DNA of 7,012 nucleotides from a bacterium (GCA_030426875.1 JAUHXI010000072.1:1-7012); one strand, 5' to 3'; positions 1-5,590 are shown, numbered from the stretch's first letter. Made by a program: numbers and translations. Notes: generated from the letters alone by a model not told the origin.

Positions 1-1
1 T

Positions 2-409
2 CATCTTGAGAATGCTAGTGCAGTGGTGGTTGTGGTGGGGGATATGGAGATTGGGCGGAATGTGGATCAATTACTTGAGGATTGGGTGAGGCTTGGTTAT
101 TGTACCTCCGAAGAAGTGCCGGCGTATCGAAATTCCATTGCCAAAAAACGTAGTGAAGACAAGCGGCGCGAGATGGCGCTTCGTAATAGCATGTTGGCGG
201 CAATGACCTTTATGTTTGCAGCGGAAAATGCGGGTTTGGCAACCTGCCCGATGATGGGTTTTTCGCAGCATCAGTTGGAGAAATTCATTAATATGCCCGA
301 GGATCGGGTGGTGGGGTTGATGATTGCGTTGGGGTATGCGGAGGGGGAGAAGCGAACTCGTCTTCCCAGAAAAAAGGTTGATGAGATCGTTTATTGGGAA
401 ACCTATTGA
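2..409 (+). CDS. Nitroreductase family protein, C-terminal part (5' end outside window)
   Basis: The frame is open from the first bases of the window and ends at TGA 407-409, so this is the last 135 residues of a protein whose N-terminus lies upstream. Family members are usually about 170-200 residues, so perhaps a quarter to a third is missing. What is visible matches FMN-dependent nitroreductases: an ASAVVVVVGD strand near the edge, then the helix NSMLAAMTFMFAAENAGLAT, then CPMMGF, a PEDRVVGLMIALGYAEG strand, and a basic RTRLPRKKVDEIVYWE tail, which in the family contributes to FMN-phosphate binding. Such enzymes are cytoplasmic dimers that reduce nitro compounds, quinones or related acceptors with NAD(P)H. 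The physiological substrate cannot be read from the sequence. The GTG at 23 lies within the conserved strand and is not a real start. The coding strand is strikingly G-rich. Confidence 0.88.
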   Translation, partial: HLENASAVVVVVGDMEIGRNVDQLLEDWVRLGYCTSEEVPAYRNSIAKKRSEDKRREMALRNSMLAAMTFMFAAENAGLATCPMMGFSQHQLEKFINMPEDRVVGLMIALGYAEGEKRTRLPRKKVDEIVYWETY

Positions 410-412
410 AAA

Positions 413-442
413 TCCCCCTGGTCCCCTTTGGTAAAGGGGGGA
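413..442. repeat. GC-rich hairpin between nitroreductase and kinase genes
   Basis: CCCCTTT (423-429) pairs perfectly with AAAGGGG (433-439) across a three-base loop GGT. An alternative outer stem is TCCCCC (413-418) with GGGGGA (437-442). No T-tract follows on either strand, so a canonical intrinsic terminator is not supported. It could still stall or stabilise the nitroreductase mRNA 3' end, or be one copy of a dispersed palindromic repeat. No second copy is present in this window. Confidence 0.55.
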
Positions 443-512
443 GCTAAAATTCTAGAAGCTGGAGCAATTCTGTGGATTGACTCCAGCGCTCTCTCTCCTT
501 GATTTCAACCTC

Positions 513-1184
513 ATGAAAACCAATCAACCCCTCCCTCACCTCCACCAAAAACTCCTCTACCTCAATGCCCAAAAACAGGCTCCGCTTCGCGTGGCCATTG
601 TGGGCATGCAGGGTGCGGGGAAGACGACCTTTGCACGTGAGTTCACGGAATTTTTGTTGAACGAAAATGAGATTGAGGTTGAAGGCGGCATTCGCGAATG
701 TTGCCTTCAACCCGTCCACGTCAAAATCGACGACTTCCATCACCCTAAAGCCCACCGCTACCGCCAAGGTCGGGATTCGGCGAAGGGGTATTATGAAGAT
801 GCTTACAATGAGCAGGCGTTTGTGGAAAAAGTGCTCAAATTGTCTCAAATGGAGCCGTATTCCTACATTCCTGAAGTCCACGATTTAGACAATGATCAAT
901 CTCTCAATCCCGATCCCATTCCTCTCACATCCAATTCTGTTTTGTTGGTGGATGGGGCTTTTCTGCTCAAGCCCATTTACGCGCCCCATTGGGATTTTAC
1001 GATTTTGATCAAAACGGACTTTGAAACGGCAATGGAGCGGGGGATTGAGCGGGATGCGGAGTTACTGGGGGGAGTGGAGATGGCACGTCAAAAATACCTT
1101 GATCGTTATCACAAGGCGTATCGGATGTATGTGGAGGAGGTGGATGTGGAGGGGGTGGTGGATTTTGTGGTGGGGGGAGTTTGA
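513..1184 (+). CDS. Uridine kinase-like P-loop kinase
   Basis: A 223-residue protein of the phosphoribulokinase/uridine kinase P-loop class. Counting from the ATG at 513, the Walker A loop GMQGAGKTT lies at residues 31-39. It is followed by VKIDDFHHP and an R..R.GRDS..GYYED segment, the substrate-side motif of uridine-kinase-like enzymes, and then a Walker-B-like strand VLLVDGAFLLKP. Near the C-terminus comes a basic/acidic RD(A)ELLGG..MARQKY..RY helix, as in the lid/base region of the family. The expected reaction is ATP-dependent phosphorylation of a nucleoside or similar small molecule in the cytoplasm. The exact substrate is inferred only from family resemblance. A TTG at 477 would add 12 residues and has a GGAG 12 bases upstream. 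I prefer ATG 513 because the extra residues resemble no family N-terminus, but neither start has a good ribosome binding site. The last 17 residues are V/E/G-rich low complexity, from a GTG/GGG-rich tract. Confidence 0.82.
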   Translation: MKTNQPLPHLHQKLLYLNAQKQAPLRVAIVGMQGAGKTTFAREFTEFLLNENEIEVEGGIRECCLQPVHVKIDDFHHPKAHRYRQGRDSAKGYYEDAYNEQAFVEKVLKLSQMEPYSYIPEVHDLDNDQSLNPDPIPLTSNSVLLVDGAFLLKPIYAPHWDFTILIKTDFETAMERGIERDAELLGGVEMARQKYLDRYHKAYRMYVEEVDVEGVVDFVVGGV

Positions 1185-1225
1185 TTTTTCATAGGGGTCA
1201 GGTATACCTGACCCCTATGAAAAAT
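1184..1225. repeat. Perfect 42-bp palindrome
   Basis: Two 21-base arms (1184-1204 and 1205-1225) are exact reverse complements with no spacer; the centre reads GGTATACC and the core is GGGGTCAGGTA / TACCTGACCCC. It begins at the last base of the kinase stop codon. Each arm has T's outside on the left and A's outside on the right, the reverse of a bidirectional terminator (A-run, stem, T-run). A mobile palindromic element or a protein-binding or RNA-processing site is therefore as likely as termination. Confidence 0.85.
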
Positions 1226-1312
1226 TTCACCACAAAAACCAAACTGCCTAACACATTCTCCAAAGTACCTCTAAAATTGGGCTTACTTTAATTAAAAAAT
1301 GATGTTGTCTGT

Positions 1313-1346
1313 AATAATTACGTAATTAATTACGTAATTATTTTTT
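1313..1346 (+). terminator. AT-rich 30-bp palindrome followed by T-tract; possible weak plus-strand terminator
   Basis: Positions 1313-1342 form a perfect palindrome of two 15-base arms centred on TAATTA, with ACGTAATT repeated in each half. On the plus strand it runs straight into a T-tract ending at 1346, so it could terminate transcription from the kinase gene. The stem has only two G-C pairs per arm, so it would be weak. On the minus strand it lies 15 bases beyond the micro-ORF stop but has no T-tract after it. Confidence 0.4.
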
Positions 1347-1356
1347 CAAGGAAAGC

Positions 1357-1455
1357 TTAATTCACCCCCAAAAGACTTCTAAACTCAGCCTTAAGTTCAT
1401 CAAGTGCCTTTTTTGTTGTTTCAAGCACTTCTGAAACTTCAAAAAATTGAAACAT
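1357..1455 (-). CDS. Candidate 32-residue coiled-coil micro-ORF downstream of alaS
   Basis: A short reading frame with ATG at 1455 and TAA at 1357, starting 17 bases after the alaS stop and on the same strand. The peptide is amphipathic and highly helical in composition. Residues V7, L11, T14, L18, L21, F25 and L28 fall in an exact 4-3-4-3 heptad register, with charged E/K/D residues between, so a short coiled coil is predicted. The upstream AAAGAAAT is at best a weak ribosome binding site. A frame this short can arise by chance, so the case rests on the heptad pattern and on its position behind a synthetase that lacks its C-terminal domain. Function is unknown. Confidence 0.35.
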   Translation of the reverse strand: MFQFFEVSEVLETTKKALDELKAEFRSLLGVN

Positions 1456-1472
1456 ATTATTTCTTTAAATTT

Positions 1473-3284
1473 CTATCCCTCCACCAAAACCGCTTTAATC
1501 CGTCGCATTCCTGCCCCAATCGACTGCTCCTTTTTAATCTTGAAAGTTGAGAGTTGTCCCAAGTGCTCCACATGAGGTCCTCCGCACACCTCCAGCGACC
1601 ACGGGCCCATGTCGTAGACCTTTACCTTTTCTTGATACTTGTCTTCAAATAAGCCGATGGCCTCTCTTTTTTTGGCCTCCTCAAAGGGGAGGATTTCCAT
1701 GGTCACTTTGTGATCCGAAGCGATGGCGTCGTTGACATATTTTTCCACTTGTTCACGTTGTTCCTCCGTCAATTTTTCAGCATGAGGAAAGTCAAAACGC
1801 AATCGTTCTGCCGTAATGTTAGACCCCCGTTGCTTGGCATGGCCACCCACAATCTTCAATAACGCCGCATGTAATAGATGCGTGGCGGTGTGTAAACGTG
1901 TGGTTTCCCAGCTGTGATCTTGCAACCCCCCCTTAAACACTCCAGCCGAAAGTGAGCGGGATTTTTCTTTGTGGGCTTTGTAGGACTCTTCAAACCCCTT
2001 CACATCCACCGTCAGTCCTTTTTCTTTCGCCAATTCTTGAGTCATCTCGATGGGGAAGCCATAGGTGTCGTAGAGTTTGAAGGCTTGTTTGCCCGAAATC
2101 TCCGTGATCTTTCGACCGGTATTTTCAAGTGCTCGCTCGAATCCAGCCAATAATTTCTCAAATTCTCGGAGTCCTTGGTTGATGGTTTTGCTGAATTTTT
2201 CTTCTTCATCAGACAGGGTTTTTAAGATCTCCTCTTCATGCTTGAGTTCAGGGAAGGTGTCACTCATGATGTGGATGATTTTTTTGGCGATCGTGTGAGT
2301 GAAGACATTTTCAATGCCGATCAATCTCCCATGTCGAATGGCGCGGCGAATCAGGCGTCGCATCACGTAACCTTGACCTATATTGCTGGGTTTGACCCCA
2401 TCGCCTGCCATCATGGTGGCAGTGCGCAGATGGTCGGCAATCACGCGATAAGAACTCATTTTTTCTTCGTAACTGAATGGGGATAAAGCTCCAATTTTTT
2501 CCAAAATGGGCTCAAAGAGTTCGGTGTCATAAACCGATGTTTTGCCTTGGAGTACGGTTGCAGTGCGCTCAAGCCCCATTCCTGTGTCGACATTTTTTTG
2601 TGATAGAGGCTCAAAGTTTCCATTTTCAGTCTTGTTGTATTGCATCAGCACGTCATTCCAAATTTCCAACCATTCCTCTGGATTTTCAGCAACGTTGCCA
2701 TGCGGCTCACCTTCGCCCACCCAATAAAACATCTCGGTGCTTGGCCCACAAGGACCGGTTTGACCGGCGGGTCCCCACCAGTTGTCTTCAGATTTTGCCA
2801 CTCCTCCTTTCATGTAGGCAATCCGGTTGTCTGGCATTCCTACCGCCTTCCATATTTCAGCTGATTCATCATCTTTAGGCAGGTCCAGAAAATCGTCATC
2901 CCCTCCAAAAACAGTGACTGAAAGCATGTTTGGATCGATGTTCAACCATTGTTCACCGGTCAAAAACTCATGGCTCCATTCAATGGCTTCTTTTTTGAAG
3001 AAGTCTCCCAAGCTCCAATTCCCCAGCATTTCAAAAAAGGTTAGATGGGAGTTGTCGCCCACTTCATCAATGTCTCCGGTACGGATGCATTTTTGAAAGT
3101 TGGTGAGGCGTTTGCCAGACGGGTGTACCTCGCCCATCAGATAGGGGACGAGTGGGTGCATGCCGGCCGTGGTGAAGAGGACGGTGGGGTCGTTTTCGGG
3201 TAAAATAGAGGCGCTGGGAATGACGGCGTGTCCTTTTTCCTCAAAAAATTGAATGAATTTTTGGCGGATGTCTTGAGCTTGCAT
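1473..3284 (-). CDS. alaS: Alanine--tRNA ligase, compact form without beta-barrel linker or C-Ala domain
   Basis: Charges tRNA-Ala with alanine and removes mischarged Ser/Gly; cytoplasmic. The class II catalytic core begins at residue 1, with LFTTAGMHPLVPYLMG (36-51), KCIRTGDIDEVGDNSHLTFF (65-84), GPCGPSTE (177-184), VDTGMGLER (232-240) and GYVMRRLIRRAIRHGR (305-320). The tRNA-recognition helices follow, ending near LYDTYGFP (404-411). The editing domain starts at about 465: H465 and H469 in HTATH, with C567 and H571 in CGGPH, are the four expected zinc ligands. The protein is 603 residues against about 875 in E. coli. The roughly 110-residue beta-barrel linker is replaced by a short segment (about 442-463), and nothing follows the editing domain, so the C-Ala domain is absent. 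Short AlaRS proteins of this size are known from spirochaetes such as Borrelia and from CPR bacteria, so this looks like an established compact type and not a broken gene. The ATG at 3284 has no Shine-Dalgarno but lies about 20 bases after a good promoter. Confidence 0.96.
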   Translation of the reverse strand: MQAQDIRQKFIQFFEEKGHAVIPSASILPENDPTVLFTTAGMHPLVPYLMGEVHPSGKRLTNFQKCIRTGDIDEVGDNSHLTFFEMLGNWSLGDFFKKEAIEWSHEFLTGEQWLNIDPNMLSVTVFGGDDDFLDLPKDDESAEIWKAVGMPDNRIAYMKGGVAKSEDNWWGPAGQTGPCGPSTEMFYWVGEGEPHGNVAENPEEWLEIWNDVLMQYNKTENGNFEPLSQKNVDTGMGLERTATVLQGKTSVYDTELFEPILEKIGALSPFSYEEKMSSYRVIADHLRTATMMAGDGVKPSNIGQGYVMRRLIRRAIRHGRLIGIENVFTHTIAKKIIHIMSDTFPELKHEEEILKTLSDEEEKFSKTINQGLREFEKLLAGFERALENTGRKITEISGKQAFKLYDTYGFPIEMTQELAKEKGLTVDVKGFEESYKAHKEKSRSLSAGVFKGGLQDHSWETTRLHTATHLLHAALLKIVGGHAKQRGSNITAERLRFDFPHAEKLTEEQREQVEKYVNDAIASDHKVTMEILPFEEAKKREAIGLFEDKYQEKVKVYDMGPWSLEVCGGPHVEHLGQLSTFKIKKEQSIGAGMRRIKAVLVEG

Positions 3285-3310
3285 GGGGTTTTAATTTACA
3301 AATGTGCTAA

Positions 3311-3316
3311 TATAAT
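3311..3316 (+). promoter_or_regulatory. Possible plus-strand -10 box for the 3394 gene, overlapping the alaS -10
   Basis: A consensus TATAAT lies on the plus strand at 3311-3316, physically shared with the minus-strand alaS -10. The -35 region at normal spacing (about 3288-3294) is only TTTTAA-like, so this promoter is weak or activator-dependent. The leader to the ATG at 3394 would be about 70 bases. Confidence 0.3.
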
Positions 3317-3340
3317 AGCGGATAGTTGCTCTGTAATCAA
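3312..3340 (-). promoter_or_regulatory. Promoter for alaS
   Basis: On the minus strand, TTGATT (3340-3335) is separated by 17 bases from TATTAT (3317-3312), a good sigma70-type pair. Transcription would begin near 3305, giving a leader of about 20 bases before the alaS ATG at 3284. Confidence 0.6.
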
Positions 3341-3393
3341 TTGATCTATTCCCCAGAGGATAGAGGATGGGTCGTTAATTTCTCAATATTTCA

Positions 3394-3702
3394 ATGAAAA
3401 ATCTACCAATTTTCCATGATGGTCAAATTGATGAAATAAAGTTTATATCCGATAGTTCTGTCAAATTAAGGTTTATGTTGGATGGTTCTTTCAATACCAT
3501 GCCTGAAATAGGCATGACTTTTTTAGGTATTCCTCAAGTGTTTATAGATTTTTTAAGCAAAATAAAAGACCTTCCTGCTGATATTTTTGACATGCAGATT
3601 TCACGTAATTCATTGGGTTATAAGGTGCATGTGAATTTAGATGGAAATCTGAAAATCAACGCTCAAGTGGGGGATGTTCGTTCTAAGTATCTTAAGGTCT
3701 AA
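3394..3702 (+). CDS. Hypothetical small soluble protein (102 residues)
   Basis: I do not recognise this protein with confidence. It has no signal peptide or membrane segment. Alternating polar and hydrophobic stretches, such as IDEIKFISDSSVKLRFML and GYKVHVNLDGNLKINAQV, suggest a mainly beta fold with one helix in the middle (VFIDFLSKIKDLPADIF). The opening LPIFHDGQIDEI recalls small proteins of the immunity-protein type that start with an HD(G/A)xI..I strand, but that is a resemblance only. It faces the toxin-antitoxin module tail to tail with a 38-base gap and diverges from alaS, so it appears to be a single-gene unit. The ATG at 3394 has no Shine-Dalgarno. A minimal frame (ATG GGT CGT TAA) sits at 3367-3378 in its leader behind AGAGG. 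Base composition is more AT-rich than alaS, which fits an accessory gene. Confidence 0.7.
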   Translation: MKNLPIFHDGQIDEIKFISDSSVKLRFMLDGSFNTMPEIGMTFLGIPQVFIDFLSKIKDLPADIFDMQISRNSLGYKVHVNLDGNLKINAQVGDVRSKYLKV

Positions 3703-3739
3703 TGCCAGAACTAAGCTTATTTTGATTTTGACCTTTTTT
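3694..3739 (+). terminator. Possible weak terminator after the 3394 gene
   Basis: AAGGTC (3694-3699), at the end of the coding sequence, can pair with GACCTT (3730-3735), which runs into a T-tract ending at 3739. The loop is 30 bases and the stem only six pairs, so support is limited. Its place between two convergent genes is the main argument for it. Confidence 0.25.
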
Positions 3740-3740
3740 A

Positions 3741-4079
3741 TTAATCAAGATATTGAAATAGGGCTGATTGTACCTCTTTAAAGAACACAGGATTCAACTT
3801 TGATACCTTCTTAATAGCACGTTCACTTTGGACTGTAGTGATTTTGCTGATTCGGATCACGGATTCAACGGGGAGGGGATTGTGCTCGTAGTTTTTTTCT
3901 TCAATGATTAAGTCTGTTTGGTGGAGATTGATTTTGGTGGATATGGGTAATAAAGTCAGTTTTTGATTGGTTTGATCGCGCATCACCAGGGCGGGTCTCA
4001 CTTTTAACTCGCTGGCATTTGTAAAGGGGAAGCGAATGAGGATGATGTCTCCTTTTTTGTAGTTAGAGCAGGGTTTCAT
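3741..4079 (-). CDS. PemK/MazF-like toxin of a type II toxin-antitoxin module
   Basis: A 112-residue protein with the ordered motifs of the PemK/MazF endoribonuclease fold. These are GDIILIRFPFTN at residues 10-21 (first beta strands), K.RPALVM at 26-33 containing the family arginine R28, LTLLPISTKI at 41-50 (the usual active-site Ser/Thr position), and SVIRISKITTV at 73-83. Known members cleave mRNA in the cytoplasm when their antitoxin is degraded. Its length is normal for the family and no key motif is missing, so it is probably active. The start (ATG at 4079) overlaps the last 17 bases of the upstream antitoxin gene, the typical translationally coupled arrangement. It ends with TAA at 3741, tail to tail with the small gene at 3394. 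Cleavage specificity cannot be predicted from the sequence. Confidence 0.88.
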   Translation of the reverse strand: MKPCSNYKKGDIILIRFPFTNASELKVRPALVMRDQTNQKLTLLPISTKINLHQTDLIIEEKNYEHNPLPVESVIRISKITTVQSERAIKKVSKLNPVFFKEVQSALFQYLD

Positions 4080-4323
4080 AGATGTTGTTGCTTTCGTCTT
4101 TCCAAAAATCCATGGCGCTTTCGCTGGCGGAGGTCCAAAAATCGCCTTCTAGTCGTTTGGCGGCTTTTGTGAGGGCTTTGTAGTGGTCTAGGCTCATGCT
4201 GACACCAAAAATATCGTTTCGTTCGGTCAGGAATATGACTTCATTTGAACCATTTTTAATGGGTTCAAAGACCTTGCCTGCGTGGCGTTGTAGGTCTGAT
4301 AAACCGGCTAGAATGGGAATCAT
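4063..4323 (-). CDS. Phd/YefM-like antitoxin
   Basis: An 86-residue protein upstream of the PemK/MazF-like toxin and overlapping it by 17 bases. The N-terminal part (residues 1-52: LSDLQRHAGKVFEPIK, then a strand EVIFLTERNDIFGVSMSLDHY, then KAL) follows the Phd/YefM DNA-binding fold, in which the first 50-60 residues form a dimer that binds the operon's own operator. The C-terminal part (about 55-86) is polar with two tryptophans (W63, W74), as expected for a flexible tail that wraps the toxin. A Phd-type antitoxin paired with a PemK-type toxin is a recognised mixed combination. A promoter and dyad just upstream (4332-4360) would put the ATG at 4323 almost at the 5' end of the message. The gene also follows the 4345 stop of the metallopeptidase-like gene by only 21 bases, so read-through from there is possible. 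Confidence 0.85.
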   Translation of the reverse strand: MIPILAGLSDLQRHAGKVFEPIKNGSNEVIFLTERNDIFGVSMSLDHYKALTKAAKRLEGDFWTSASESAMDFWKDESNNIYETLL

Positions 4324-4331
4324 TTTTATAA

Positions 4332-4360
4332 ATTATGTTGTTTATTACATTGTGTGTAAT
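4332..4360 (-). promoter_or_regulatory. Putative toxin-antitoxin promoter with embedded operator dyad
   Basis: On the minus strand, ATTACA (4360-4355) and CATAAT (4337-4332) are 17 bases apart and match the sigma70 consensus at four and five of six positions. The -35 lies inside a perfect dyad (ATTACA, five bases, TGTAAT; 4344-4360), a natural site for the Phd-like antitoxin to bind. Transcription would start about one base before the ATG, predicting a leaderless message. The site overlaps the final codons of the upstream gene. Confidence 0.45.
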
Positions 4361-5493
4361 CGATCTGAAAGCTCTTGCCCTCTTTTCATGGCTTCAAGTG
4401 TCATTCTTTTGCCAATTTTCCTAATTTTTTCTGCTGTAAGATCTTTTGGCATTTCTTCAATTGAAAAATCAGTACCCATTAATCTGTCCGCAGTTAATTC
4501 TACAAGTTCGGGGCATACGCTATCAGCTGCAGTAAAAAAATCTTCTAATGCATGAATGTAATTGTCCCCACCAAGGGTCACTTCATTAATGGCAAGTTTT
4601 AGTTCAGCTTTTGGATTAAGGCCAACATTCACGAGTCCAATGCCAATCGCCAGTGATTCGGATTGTTGGGCCCATAATGGCCCCATGCGATCTGGTTTTA
4701 GGGTAAAATCTGGAAACATGAAAGGATGGGCTAAATGAACACCTTCGTGAGTCAGTGTATGTCTAGTGCATGCTTCTTCAGTCATTGGCAAGGGGCATTC
4801 GTTTGAAAAAACGATCACATGAGTTTTAGTATCAAGTGAAGTATGGGCCTTTTTTCTAATTAATTTTCGACCGCGCTTGTCAGTAATTGCTTCCAATACG
4901 GGTGCAATGAGCTCATGGCCAATCACATTTATTTGTCCTGTTGGCTTTAATCTAAAGGCAGCAAGTTCTGTCGAGTCATCTGAAGACGTTCCCTTGTTCA
5001 CTTCGATGAAAATTCCCTTACTTTCATAATATTTATAAAGCACAACCACGCTATCCGTTTGACCTAATTCTTTGGCAGTCAGTGAAAAAACATCACTCAG
5101 TGTTTCAAGCGGACTTTCTTTGAGGAAAATGTCAACGATTGCCTTCTGGCTTTGTAGCGAAACGTTGTCTGGTAGCTCAACATAGCGAGTAATCGATGCA
5201 AATAAAGCGTCTTCAATCGCTTTCAGTTGTTGCGAGTCAACATTCTCCAGTAAATGAGCCTCAACCTGATCTTGAGTAGGGGGTGTTAGACAATACTCTA
5301 CTGCGGGAATACTATTTGACAGACTTTCATCTTTTTCAACGAGTGTGATGATGCGATCCCTTTCTTTCCCCACACATCCGTCAAATCCGGTTTGTAAATC
5401 ACTTGCCCCTGATTCAGCGGGTGGGTTTTTTACATTTTTGACTAAAGGAGGCGCCTGTATCAGCATGAGTTTTACCCTCGGATTGGCAGCCAT
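4345..5493 (-). CDS. Unrecognised protein with HEGVH zinc-metallopeptidase motif
   Basis: I do not recognise this family. From the ATG at 5493 it is 382 residues; the TTG at 5502 would give 385, and positions below use the 385 numbering. Its clearest feature is THEGVHLAH at 251-259, an HExxH zinc site (H252, E253, H256) on a predicted helix. It is followed about 26 residues later by QQSESLAIG (E282), which could supply the third ligand of a gluzincin-type protease. Upstream is a mixed alpha/beta region with strands such as SVVVLYKYYE and THVIVFSNE. The C-terminus is helical and charged. Cysteines at 43, 71, 236, 245 and 330 could form disulphides if the protein is exported. No clear signal peptide exists in this frame, but a neighbouring frame upstream encodes one-like residues (see the segment at 5414-5590). 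No Shine-Dalgarno precedes any start. Catalytic activity is an inference from the motif alone. Confidence 0.7.
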   Translation of the reverse strand: MAANPRVKLMLIQAPPLVKNVKNPPAESGASDLQTGFDGCVGKERDRIITLVEKDESLSNSIPAVEYCLTPPTQDQVEAHLLENVDSQQLKAIEDALFASITRYVELPDNVSLQSQKAIVDIFLKESPLETLSDVFSLTAKELGQTDSVVVLYKYYESKGIFIEVNKGTSSDDSTELAAFRLKPTGQINVIGHELIAPVLEAITDKRGRKLIRKKAHTSLDTKTHVIVFSNECPLPMTEEACTRHTLTHEGVHLAHPFMFPDFTLKPDRMGPLWAQQSESLAIGIGLVNVGLNPKAELKLAINEVTLGGDNYIHALEDFFTAADSVCPELVELTADRLMGTDFSIEEMPKDLTAEKIRKIGKRMTLEAMKRGQELSDRLHTM

Positions 5494-5590
5494 TTGTACC
5501 AAAAATCAGTAAACTTGTAGTCGCCCAATTAACAATTTTATGCCTAAATTTTTGGTAGGGGTTTCCTGGCAATGTTGGAGCTCCATTCAT
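5414..5590 (-). other. Off-frame reading frame that may be the true 5' end of the HEGVH gene
   Basis: A 58-residue frame (ATG 5590, TGA 5414; open upstream to 5686) overlaps the start of the HEGVH gene in another frame. Its first 30 residues are basic then hydrophobic (QKFRHKIVNW followed by ATTSLLIF), like a signal peptide or membrane anchor. Loss of one base from the five-T run at 5505-5501 would join it to the main frame as ...TTSLLILVQMAANPRV..., giving a 414-residue product. A promoter at 5640-5667 is placed to transcribe it. The alternatives are a chance frame or a genuine short leader gene. Confidence 0.35.

Noticed and set aside
444..881. Minus-strand open frame of 145 codons opposite the kinase gene
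   Set aside because: It is the antisense of a well-supported P-loop kinase, has no recognisable motif, and its composition (F/H/R-rich) is typical of a shadow frame.
1184..1225. Reading the 42-bp palindrome as an intrinsic terminator
   Set aside because: The T-run lies before the stem and an A-run after it on both strands, opposite to the needed order.
2477..2878. Plus-strand open frame of 133 codons inside alaS
   Set aside because: Antisense to the conserved AlaRS catalytic core; Cys/His/Pro/Ser-rich without domain signals, so a shadow.
3295..3300. TTTACA as the -35 for the plus-strand TATAAT
   Set aside because: Spacing to the -10 is only 10 bases, too short for a sigma70 promoter.
4196..4555. 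Plus-strand frame of 119 codons across the antitoxin and the end of the HEGVH gene
   Set aside because: Antisense to two supported genes and crosses their promoter region; no family resemblance.
5000..5100. GHEL in the HEGVH protein (residues 195-198 region) as a second metal site
   Set aside because: There is no second histidine three residues on, so it is not an HExxH motif.
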